A stretch of DNA of 16,784 bases from contig JBBQZL010000036.1 in assembly GCA_038207745.1 (NCBI GenBank), positions 1 through 16,784 on the forward strand, in the 5' to 3' direction. The notes under the pieces were generated by a model. The model saw only the letters and a list, made by a program, of their open reading frames with translations. It searched no databases and had not been told where the DNA came from. This DNA comes from JBBQZL01 sp038207745. Lineage in GTDB: Bacteria > Actinomycetota > Thermoleophilia > Solirubrobacterales > 70-9. Positions 7,525-14,473 of this stretch are shown one piece after another. Position numbers and translations under genes: made by a program. Each line of letters starts with the position of its first letter. The first letter of the stretch is position 1.

Positions 7525-8100
7525 TCAGGCGGTCGCCAGCAACTCCGGGGCGAGCTCCAAGAGTAGCCCAACCGGGAGTCCGATCACGTTTGCGATCTCC
7601 CCGGTGACGCCTGATACCAGTGCGGACCCGAGACCCTGGACGGCGTAGCCGCCGGCCCGACCCCTCCACTCGCCGGTGGCGATATATCGCTCGATCAGCT
7701 CCTCGTCGAGTTCGCGGAAGTGTACGACCGATCGCGCGATCCCCGAACGCTCCTCCCCGTCGCCGGGGCCGACCAGGACAAGACCGCTGAGAACCTCGTG
7801 GTCGACCCCGGAAAGGCATCGCAGATGTCCGCGAGCCTGCTCCGTGTCGACCGGCTTTCCGATCGCGCGGCCCCCGAGCACGACGTCGGTGTCACAGCCG
7901 ATCACGATCGCTCCCTCGGATTGCGGCCGTGAAGCAACCGCCCTCGCCTTCAACCTGGCGTTCTGGAGGATCTCCACCTCCGGATCGCCTCCGTTCAGCT
8001 CATCGACCTCGGAGACGACGACTTCGAACCCGACTCCCAATCGGGTGAGAATCTCCCGCCGCTGGGGAGATGCGGATGCCAGTACGACGCGTGGGCTCAG
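7525..8100 (-). CDS. maf: Maf family nucleoside triphosphate pyrophosphatase, CTG start
   Basis: Read from CTG at 8100-8098, the product is 191 residues and begins MSPRVVLASASPQRREILTR, containing the Maf substrate-binding signature S-A-S-P-x-R-R. Starting at the first common start codon (TTG at 8040) would remove that signature. The catalytic aspartate is in GCDTDVVLGG (about D70), followed by GKP. The C-terminal half has the usual GxAGxYAVQGLG pattern. Maf proteins hydrolyse dTTP/UTP or modified nucleotides to monophosphates, preventing their incorporation. The CTG overlaps the ndk TGA as CTGA, the same four-base geometry as the GTGA and ATGA couplings elsewhere in the window. With ndk it forms a nucleotide-metabolism pair. 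Function is confident; the exact start is well supported but unusual. Confidence 0.92.
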   Translation of the reverse strand: MSPRVVLASASPQRREILTRLGVGFEVVVSEVDELNGGDPEVEILQNARLKARAVASRPQSEGAIVIGCDTDVVLGGRAIGKPVDTEQARGHLRCLSGVDHEVLSGLVLVGPGDGEERSGIARSVVHFRELDEELIERYIATGEWRGRAGGYAVQGLGSALVSGVTGEIANVIGLPVGLLLELAPELLATA

Positions 8101-8504
8101 GAGAGCTCTGGGAACCAGATGCCGATTTCACGCTCGGCCGACTCGTCCGAATCAGAGCCGTGGACCATGTTGAAGGTCACCTCGAGAGCGAAATCTCCGC
8201 GGATCGAGCCGGTCTCAGCCTCGATCGGGTTGGTTGCGCCAATCAGTTGCCGTGCAGCCCTGACCGCTTCATTTCCCTCGAGGATCGCCGCAACAAGCGG
8301 TCCGCCGGTGATGAAGGAGACGAGCTCACCGAAGAAGGGCTTCTCGGTGTGCTCGGCGTAATGCTCGTTGGCGGTCTCCGCGTCGGCCTGAACCAGCTTC
8401 AGGGCCTTGATACGCAGGCCCTTCCGCTCGAACCGGACAAGAACCTCGCCGGTGAGGGCACGCTCGAAGGCGTCGGGCTTGACAAGTATGAGAGTGCGTG
8501 ACAC
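8097..8504 (-). CDS. ndk: Nucleoside diphosphate kinase
   Basis: 135 residues, the normal length for bacterial NDK. It starts RTLILVKPDAFER, has the GxL and ATNPIEAETGSIRGDF segments, and keeps the active-site motif NMVHGSDS with phospho-accepting H115. The enzyme transfers the terminal phosphate between nucleoside tri- and diphosphates in the cytoplasm. The start is GTG with no clear ribosome-binding site; the preceding gene ends 18 bases upstream. In actinobacteria ndk commonly follows folC and a small membrane protein and precedes the mre genes, as here, except that maf is inserted between. Confidence 0.97.
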   Translation of the reverse strand: MSRTLILVKPDAFERALTGEVLVRFERKGLRIKALKLVQADAETANEHYAEHTEKPFFGELVSFITGGPLVAAILEGNEAVRAARQLIGATNPIEAETGSIRGDFALEVTFNMVHGSDSDESAEREIGIWFPELS

Positions 8505-8522
8505 GGGCGGGAAAGCTACCGG

Positions 8523-9509
8523 TTACGGCGTATCGGTGGAGTCCGGATCCCGCTCGCCCGAACTCTGGCGATGCTTCGGAGCCGGTGAGGCCCGCCCGCC
8601 GGAGCGCTTGGCCGACTCCTCGGATGACTCGGATGATGCGGATGAGGATCGCGTCGGCTTCTGGGGCCGGCGACCCGATGCCGGCCGGCTCGAGCGCCGG
8701 GAAGATGGCCTCGACTCACCTGCCGGAGCATCGTTTCCGGAAGATGGGGACTCGGGCGACGGCGAAGGCGCCTTGCCGGTTGAGGGAGATGAGCCACGGG
8801 GCGAGGCCGAGTTGCGGGCCGGAGCCGAGTCACGGGAGGCCGCGCTTGCGGCATCGACTTCATCTGAGCGTGAATTGATCGGGGTTGACTTGCGTGACGA
8901 GCCGCTACGAGAGGAACCTCGCGATGGGGCTGCATCCCTCGAGCCGGAACGGCGTGAGGAGGTCTTGTCCTTGCGGTCCGGAGCACCAGACCTTGATGGA
9001 GCCTTCGAGCTGCCCTTGGGCGGAGCCGACGACGAACCACGCTCGCCCTCTTGCCGGCGCGAGCGGCCGGGCAGGGCCGTCTCACAGAACGGGCAGAGCG
9101 CCCAGCGCGGATCGACGGCCTTGCCGCAGCTCCGGCAGGGGTCCTTGAGTCGCCTCTGACAGCTGGGACAGCGGAGGTAATTGCCCTCGATCGGAAAGTG
9201 GCAGTTGGGACACGAAGACTCCATCAGATGCGCGAGCTCCATCTCGGCTCTCTTGATCTCCAGGTGCCGCTCCTTCGCGTCTTCGATGAACTCGGGCGGC
9301 CGCAGGATCACGTAGACGGCGGTGCCGATGTATGGAAAGAGCGATGCGAGCGTCGCACAGGCGACCATGAATGGATCGTCGATCCGCCGGCGTGCGTCGA
9401 AGAACGTGTAGACGATCAGCGAGACCCAGACGACAACCAGCATCAGCAGCACCAAGGTGACCGCGAGGTTGAGGCCTGTGTTGGATATTCCGAAGATTGC
9501 GAGTGCCAT
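8523..9509 (-). CDS. Membrane protein with double zinc ribbon and Ser/Pro/Arg-rich tail
   Basis: 328 residues from ATG 9509-9507 (AGGA upstream); a longer in-frame reading exists, but its extra 47 residues are low complexity and lack membrane-protein character. Residues 9-37 and about 47-69 are membrane helices. The second, with DARRRIDDP before it and FPYIGTAVYVILRPPE at its end, resembles PLDc_N-like two-helix modules. After a charged helix come two zinc ribbons: C100/C103-C114/C117 and C125/C128-C139/C142 (CPNC, CPSC, CRSC, CPFC). Residues from about 148 to the end are a disordered tail of Ser, Pro, Arg, Gly and Ala. Function unknown. A membrane-tethered zinc-ribbon scaffold is a reasonable description; nothing shows an enzymatic site. 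It lies between folC and ndk, where Streptomyces and mycobacteria carry a DUF4233 membrane protein, but it does not look like that family. Confidence 0.85.
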   Translation of the reverse strand: MALAIFGISNTGLNLAVTLVLLMLVVVWVSLIVYTFFDARRRIDDPFMVACATLASLFPYIGTAVYVILRPPEFIEDAKERHLEIKRAEMELAHLMESSCPNCHFPIEGNYLRCPSCQRRLKDPCRSCGKAVDPRWALCPFCETALPGRSRRQEGERGSSSAPPKGSSKAPSRSGAPDRKDKTSSRRSGSRDAAPSRGSSRSGSSRKSTPINSRSDEVDAASAASRDSAPARNSASPRGSSPSTGKAPSPSPESPSSGNDAPAGESRPSSRRSSRPASGRRPQKPTRSSSASSESSEESAKRSGGRASPAPKHRQSSGERDPDSTDTP

Positions 9510-9585
9510 TGAACCGTCCTGGAAGTGAAGGGCGCTGTCTATTTCGCCGCTGCGATCCGGAAACCTTGACCGAGGGCGCGAACTT

Positions 9586-9705
9586 CTAGAGGAACAGTCT
9601 CCCGAACAGATATCCGATCCCGAAAAAGATAAGGATGACAACCGCAACAACAGCGGCCACCAGCCCCATCATCGAGAGCAGATCGGAGCGTGCTTCCCGG
9701 TCCAT
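9586..9705 (-). CDS. 39-residue single-helix small membrane protein
   Basis: A short open frame on the minus strand, ATG 9705-9703 to TAG 9588-9586. It encodes a polar N-terminus (MDREARSDLLSMMG), one continuous hydrophobic helix (about 15-33, LVAAVVAVVILIFFG) and an ending GIGYLFGRLFL. The composition is exactly that of a one-pass small protein, and G-Y-L-x-G-R-L-x-L endings recur, to my recollection, in small actinobacterial hydrophobic proteins. It fills a gap between folC (48 bases upstream) and the zinc-ribbon gene (76 bases downstream). The frame is closed upstream by the folC stop itself. No good ribosome-binding site is visible, which lowers confidence. Function unknown. Confidence 0.6.
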   Translation of the reverse strand: MDREARSDLLSMMGLVAAVVAVVILIFFGIGYLFGRLFL

Positions 9706-9753
9706 TGCGCGTATGGTCGCACACGCCGGTACGAATCGCGGCTCCCACGGCCC

Positions 9754-10998
9754 TTATGCGCGAGATCCTGCGCCGGCGCTCCCGAGCAGATAGTGCGATC
9801 CGGCGACCACGACCATCGCACCGGTCCGCCTCGCGATCTCGACGGCTCTCGCCATTGCAACGGCCGGATCGCCGATCGCCTCTGCAGTGGTGCCGGTGGC
9901 CTCCGAGAGCTCCGCAAGTTCTGTGGCGGCAGCCGATCGGGAGCCCGGCCGGCCGGATGTGCTGAGCGCGGAGGGCGAGATCTCGGTGCAGACCAGATGC
10001 GCGAGCGCCGGGGCCAATGCCGCGACCATTGCCTCCGCGTCCTTTTCAGCCAGGATCGCGAGGCATCCGACAACGGGACGTCCGGCCGAGAGATCGACGA
10101 GAGCTTCGGCGAGAGCCCTCGCCCCCTCGGCGTTGTGGGCGACATCGACGTAGGTGGGCGGATCCTCGGCGATCAGCTGGAGGCGTCCCGGGATCACCGT
10201 CTCGGAGGCGACGTTCTTCACCTTCCCGGGATCGAGCCCGCCGAGAAGAACCTCGGCCGCTGCGCATGAGAGCGAGAAATTGCGCCGCTGAAACGCACCC
10301 GGTGCAATCAGCCTCACGTCGTGGCCGGGATCGTCGGGGGCGACGATCAGTCGCGCGCCCTGCTCGGAGGCAGCGGCGCGGGCCATCACCATGATCTCGT
10401 CAGGCAACCGGCCGACGACGAGCACCGAGCCGCTGCGAAGGACGGCGAGCTTCTCCGCCGCTATCTCGGGCAGGGTCTTGCCCAGCCACTCGGTGTGATC
10501 GAGGCCGATCGAGGTGAGGACCGTGGCGCTCGAGGCGATCACGTTGGTCGCGTCGAGGCGCCCGCCGAGACCAGCCTCAATGACGCCGACGCGAACTCCG
10601 GCATGAGCCAGGGCGAGAAACGCCGCCGCCGTCGCCACCTCGAACTGGGTCACGGCGTCGCCTTCCTCGAGGGTGCGGTTGACCAGCTCTGCGGCCTCGG
10701 CCGTCCGCGCGATCGATGCTGCGAAGGCATCGGGGTCGACCTCGCGACCGTGGATCCGCACCCGCTCGGCCCACCTGACCAGGTGCGGCGAGAGACAGGC
10801 GCCCGCTCTGACGCCATGGGCCTCGAGCAGCGCCGCGGTCATCTGCGTGACGGAGGACTTCCCGTTGGTGCCGACAACATGAATCGAGTCAAACCGCATC
10901 TGCGGCATGCCGAGCACTGCGGTCAGGCGGTGGATCCGATCGAGGCCGAGCTTCCAGCCGATCGGTTCAAGCGAGTTGAGGTATTGCTCGGGGTTCAC
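9754..10998 (-). CDS. folC: Folylpolyglutamate synthase / dihydrofolate synthase
   Basis: 414 residues of the Mur ligase-like FolC family. Visible motifs are the ATP loop GTNGKSS (43-49), SPHLVRWAERVRI (70-82), FEVATAAAFL (119-128), EAGLGGRLDATN (141-152), IGLDHTEWLG (164-173), AAEKLAVL with K183 at the carbamylated-lysine position, and YVDVAHNAEGARAL in the C-terminal domain. The enzyme adds glutamates to folates and, in many bacteria, also joins glutamate to dihydropteroate. The GTG start overlaps the valS stop (GTGA), so the pair is coupled, as in other actinobacteria. Whether it has both activities cannot be told from sequence. Confidence 0.95.
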   Translation of the reverse strand: MNPEQYLNSLEPIGWKLGLDRIHRLTAVLGMPQMRFDSIHVVGTNGKSSVTQMTAALLEAHGVRAGACLSPHLVRWAERVRIHGREVDPDAFAASIARTAEAAELVNRTLEEGDAVTQFEVATAAAFLALAHAGVRVGVIEAGLGGRLDATNVIASSATVLTSIGLDHTEWLGKTLPEIAAEKLAVLRSGSVLVVGRLPDEIMVMARAAASEQGARLIVAPDDPGHDVRLIAPGAFQRRNFSLSCAAAEVLLGGLDPGKVKNVASETVIPGRLQLIAEDPPTYVDVAHNAEGARALAEALVDLSAGRPVVGCLAILAEKDAEAMVAALAPALAHLVCTEISPSALSTSGRPGSRSAAATELAELSEATGTTAEAIGDPAVAMARAVEIARRTGAMVVVAGSHYLLGSAGAGSRA

Positions 10999-13547
10999 GC
11001 ACCTAGCTCGTCGAGCTCCGCCCGGTACTTCTCCAGCTTCCCGCGCTCCTCCTCAACAACCTCTTCAGGCGCCTTCGCGACGAAGCCCTCGTTCGACAGC
11101 TTGCGCTCACCACGCTCGACCTCCGAGCGAAGTTCGGCCCGGCGAGCCTCCAGGCGCTCGGCAACCGCCGCCGAGTCGAGCCCGGGAGATTCGAGAATCT
11201 GAACCGTACCCACGGTTGCCAGCGGTTCGCCCGGCTCGTCGGTGAACTCGATCCGGCTCAATCTGCCAACGAAGTCGTGCGGAGTTCCCCTGCCGCCGTA
11301 TCTGGCGCCCAGAACCGTCTTCACCGGCACCTGCGCAAGATCACGCCAGGTCCGCAGGCGGCGGATCAGCTCGATCTCGGCACTTATCTCGGCCTCTGCC
11401 TCGTTGTCGAGCGAGGCCTCCTCGACCGACGGGAACGGGTGCACGACCATGTGGCCGGTACGGCCGGGATGGCTGCCCCAGATCTCCTCGGTCACGAACG
11501 GCATCACGGGATGGGCAAGCGCGAGCACCCGCTCGAGCGTCCAGAGCAGAACCTCGGAGACCTCGGCCTCGCCGTCATAGAGCCGCGCCTTGGCGATCTC
11601 GAGATACCAATCGCAGAGCTCCGACCAGAAGAACGAGTAGAGCTCGGTTACGGCGTGGGCGAAGTCGTATGTCTCGTACTTGTTTGTCACCGAGCCGATC
11701 GTGTGCTCGAGCCGGGAGAGGATCCAGCGGTCCTCGGGACGGGTCGGCGTCGGCGCCTCCGTCGGCGCCCCAGTTTCACCCGCGTTGATCAGGATCAACC
11801 GCGAGGCATTCCACATCTTGTTGGCGAGATCGCGCCCCTGCTGGACCTTGGCATCGGAGTAGCGGACGTCCTGGGTCGAGGACATCGCGAGCAGACCGAA
11901 GCGCAGCGCATCGGCGCCGTGGATGTCGATCTCGCCGATCGGGTCGATGCCGGTGCCGAGGCTCTTCGACATCCGGCGACCATCACGGGCCTGGATCACC
12001 GAGTGGACGTAGACGTCCTTGAACGGAACGTCACCGGCGAACTCGATCCCGGTCATGATCATCCGGGCAACCCAGAGGAAGAGGATCTCCCTGGCGGTGG
12101 TGAGGAACTTGGTCGGGTAGAAGGCACGGAGCTCCGGCGTGTCATCGGGCCAGCCGAGGGTCGCGAACGGCCAGATCGCAGAGCTGAACCAGGTGTCGAG
12201 CACGTCCTCCTCCTGGACCCAGCCATCTCCGTCGGGAGGCGTCTCGTGGACGTGGACCTCATCGCCGCGATACCAGACCGGTATCCGGTGCCCCCACCAG
12301 AGCTGGCGTGAGACGCACCAGGGCCGGATGTTGTTCATCCAGTCGAGGTAGACGCGCTTCCACTGCCCCGGAGTGATCGAGACGTCGCCGTTCTCGACCG
12401 CCTCGATCGCGGGCGCCGCAAGCTCGTCCATGCGGCAGAACCATTGAAGCGAGATCAGCGGTTCTATCCGCTCCCCCGAGCGGTGCGAGAACGGGACAGA
12501 GTGGACGTAGGGTTCCTCGGCGCTCAGCGCGCCGGCTTTGCGAAGTGCGACAACCACAGCCTCCTGTGCCTCGCCAACCGTCATCCCCTCGTAGTCCGGG
12601 CCGGCATCCTCCGACATCCGGCCGTCCTCGCCGATCACGCTGATCTCCTCGAGGCCGTTCGCGCGGCCGATCTCGAAGTCGTTCACATCGTGGCCCGGGG
12701 TGATCTTGAGCGCGCCCGTCCCGAACTCGATATCGACGTGATCGTCGGCGATGATCGGAAGGCGCCGGCCAACCAGCGGCAGGATCGCGTGCCTGCCAAC
12801 CAGGTGGCTGTACCGCTCGTCACCTGGATTGACCGCGATCGCGGTGTCGGCGAGGATCGTCTCGGGACGAACCGTGGCGACCGTGATCACCTCTTCCGAG
12901 TCCTCGATCTCGTAGTCGATCGAGAAGAGGGCGTCGGTCACCTCGCGGTTCTCGACCTCGAGATCGGAGATCGCCGATCGGGAGCCCGGGTCCCAGTTGA
13001 CCATGTAGTTGTCGCGATAGATGTAGCCCTTGTCATAGAGCTGTTTGAAGACCCTGTACACAGCCCGCGCATAGTCCCTGTCGAGGGTGAAGCGCTCACG
13101 CTCGTAGTCGCATGAGGCGCCGAGACGGCGGTATTGCTCGATGATCCGCGAGCCGTAGGTCTCCTTCCATTCCCAGACACGTTCGACGAACTTCTCGCGT
13201 CCGAGCTCCTCTCGCGTCACCCCCTCCTTGAGCAGATCCTTCTCAACCACCGACTGGGTTGCAATGCCGGCGTGGTCGGTGCCGAGGATCCAGAGCGAGT
13301 TGATCCCCCGCATCCGGTTCATCCTGGTCAGGGCGTCCTGCATCGAGCCGTTCAGCGCGTGCCCCATATGGAGGACCCCGGTCACGTTGGGCGGCGGGAT
13401 CGCGATCGAGAAGTTCTCCTCGGCGGTACCGGACGCGGGCGGATGGAAGTAGCCACCATCCATCCACTCGGCAAAGATCCGGCCCTCGACCTCTTCAGGC
13501 TTGTAGCGGGTCCGGTCTTCGAGGCTCTTGAGGCGGTCGTCAGCCAA
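10995..13547 (-). CDS. valS: Valyl-tRNA synthetase
   Basis: 850 residues, class I. The HIGH-type motif is HMGH (60-63) in PPPNVTGVLHMGH; the KMSKS-type motif is RMSKS (525-529). The CP1 editing domain (about 205-345) has TVRPETILADTAIAVNP. WWGHRIPVWY (417-426) and DVLDTWFSSAIWP (448-460) are ValS signatures. The anticodon-binding domain follows, and a C-terminal coiled coil (about 785-850) is typical of ValS. It charges tRNA-Val and clears mischarged Thr. The only start before a stop (TAG 15 bases upstream) that keeps the full N-terminus is TTG at 13547-13545. No Shine-Dalgarno sequence precedes it (CGCTCTCCC), so translation may be leaderless or weakly initiated. No T-box is possible in the 77-base space to the divergent EAL gene. 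Confidence 0.97.
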   Translation of the reverse strand: MADDRLKSLEDRTRYKPEEVEGRIFAEWMDGGYFHPPASGTAEENFSIAIPPPNVTGVLHMGHALNGSMQDALTRMNRMRGINSLWILGTDHAGIATQSVVEKDLLKEGVTREELGREKFVERVWEWKETYGSRIIEQYRRLGASCDYERERFTLDRDYARAVYRVFKQLYDKGYIYRDNYMVNWDPGSRSAISDLEVENREVTDALFSIDYEIEDSEEVITVATVRPETILADTAIAVNPGDERYSHLVGRHAILPLVGRRLPIIADDHVDIEFGTGALKITPGHDVNDFEIGRANGLEEISVIGEDGRMSEDAGPDYEGMTVGEAQEAVVVALRKAGALSAEEPYVHSVPFSHRSGERIEPLISLQWFCRMDELAAPAIEAVENGDVSITPGQWKRVYLDWMNNIRPWCVSRQLWWGHRIPVWYRGDEVHVHETPPDGDGWVQEEDVLDTWFSSAIWPFATLGWPDDTPELRAFYPTKFLTTAREILFLWVARMIMTGIEFAGDVPFKDVYVHSVIQARDGRRMSKSLGTGIDPIGEIDIHGADALRFGLLAMSSTQDVRYSDAKVQQGRDLANKMWNASRLILINAGETGAPTEAPTPTRPEDRWILSRLEHTIGSVTNKYETYDFAHAVTELYSFFWSELCDWYLEIAKARLYDGEAEVSEVLLWTLERVLALAHPVMPFVTEEIWGSHPGRTGHMVVHPFPSVEEASLDNEAEAEISAEIELIRRLRTWRDLAQVPVKTVLGARYGGRGTPHDFVGRLSRIEFTDEPGEPLATVGTVQILESPGLDSAAVAERLEARRAELRSEVERGERKLSNEGFVAKAPEEVVEEERGKLEKYRAELDELGA

Positions 13548-13624
13548 GGGAGAGCGAGTCTAGATATCTGCGCAGGGACTCGGCATCGTGCCTCTTTAGG
13601 GCAGACCACTAGGATCGCTCGTCG

Positions 13625-14425
13625 ATGTTGGGAGCCCCCGCCAAAGAGGCGTCATGGCCGGACAGCGCCAGAGTCGCCTCGGATCTGGAAGCTGCCCTTG
13701 GCACCGGCGCGCTGAAGCTCTACTACCAGCCGGTGGTCTCGCTGGTCGATCGCTCGACCACCACCCTGGAGGCCCTTCCCCGCTGGCACCACCCTGACCG
13801 AGGCGTCCTTGCCCCGACGGCTTTTCTTGCTGCTGCAGAGACCCACGGCGTGCTCGACAGGCTGGAGAAGTGGGCAATCGACGCGGCGATGAGGCAGCTC
13901 GCACGCTGGAATCGCGGAATCGCCTCGCAGCTCTCGGTGACGCTCAATCTCTCCGAGCACCACGCATTCCACGGGAATCTGGCGAAGACCGTCAGCGAAG
14001 CCGCCGAGGCCACCGGCGTCTCGCCCGAGCGCCTCGGTTTCGAGGTCACGGAGTCGGCGCTGCTGAGAAGCGGCCCAAGACGCACGCAAATGCTCGACGG
14101 TCTTGAAGCCCTCGGCACCGGGATGATCGTCGATTCCTACACCGGGGAGGCCGACGCATCGGACCTTCAGGGACTTCCGATCACAGGAATCAAGACGGCG
14201 CGGCAGATCGCCGAGGGCATCCCGGACGACCGCGGCTCGGTTCAGGTTGCCTGCGCGGCGATCAATCTCGGTGACGAGCTGGAGATCGACATGATCGCCA
14301 GCGGGATCGAGAACCCCGGCCAGGCCGCATCGCTGAGAGAACTCGGATGCCCCTTCGGCCAGGGATTCCTATTCGCGGTTCCGATGCCTGCTGAAGCGCT
14401 CGAAGAACGTTTGCCCGACCGCTAG
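13625..14425 (+). CDS. Stand-alone EAL-domain protein, probably catalytically degenerate
   Basis: 266 residues made almost entirely of one EAL domain (about 18-260), without GGDEF, PAS, receiver or membrane parts. EAL domains hydrolyse or bind cyclic-di-GMP. Retained key residues: E49 in EALPRW, N108 in VTLNLS, E140 in FEVTES, K190 in TGIKTA and Q246 in FGQGFLF. Changed: the DDFGTG motif reads DSYTG (second Asp to S171), and AEGVE reads ASGIE (Glu to S226). The latter matches the residue proposed as general base in RocR. It therefore more likely senses or competes for cyclic-di-GMP than degrades it, an inference. The ATG has AGGA ten bases upstream. It is divergent from valS (77 bases) and convergent with clpX (48 bases), so it is likely expressed alone. 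Confidence 0.9.
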   Translation: MLGAPAKEASWPDSARVASDLEAALGTGALKLYYQPVVSLVDRSTTTLEALPRWHHPDRGVLAPTAFLAAAETHGVLDRLEKWAIDAAMRQLARWNRGIASQLSVTLNLSEHHAFHGNLAKTVSEAAEATGVSPERLGFEVTESALLRSGPRRTQMLDGLEALGTGMIVDSYTGEADASDLQGLPITGIKTARQIAEGIPDDRGSVQVACAAINLGDELEIDMIASGIENPGQAASLRELGCPFGQGFLFAVPMPAEALEERLPDR

Positions 14426-14429
14426 CGCA

Positions 14430-14455
14430 TCCTCCCGATCGCGGCGCGGTCAGGA
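14430..14455. terminator. Possible bidirectional terminator between EAL gene and clpX
   Basis: The 48 bases between the convergent stops contain an imperfect hairpin: TCCT-ccc-GATCGC-ggc-GCGGTC-AGGA, with a six-base stem (one G-T pair), a three-base bulge and a four-base outer stem. No T run follows on either strand. The position suggests termination from both sides, but the structure is weak. Confidence 0.3.
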
Positions 14456-14473
14456 AGGCAGCCCATCCTCAGG

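Noticed and set aside
8038..8040. TTG as the start of maf
   Set aside because: It would remove the SASPQRR substrate-binding signature that is clearly encoded just upstream in the same frame.
9510..9650. A 47-residue N-terminal extension of the zinc-ribbon protein
   Set aside because: The extension is Ser/Arg-rich without family character; ATG 9509 directly precedes the first membrane helix and has a ribosome-binding sequence.
9539..9748. A 69-codon minus-strand frame overlapping the small membrane protein gene
   Set aside because: Its Cys/Arg/Gly-rich product shows no fold, whereas the overlapping 39-codon frame gives a clean membrane helix.
11277..12311. A 344-codon plus-strand frame opposite valS
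   Set aside because: Antisense shadow: low-complexity Arg/Asp/Leu-rich product without domain signatures, lying fully within conserved ValS sequence.
13562..13569. Palindrome AGATATCT between valS and the EAL gene as an operator
   Set aside because: Eight bases alone are too short to support, with no second copy or flanking symmetry.
13548..13624. T-box or other leader RNA upstream of valS
   Set aside because: The space is only 77 bases, lacks the T-box consensus and holds no terminator/antiterminator pair.
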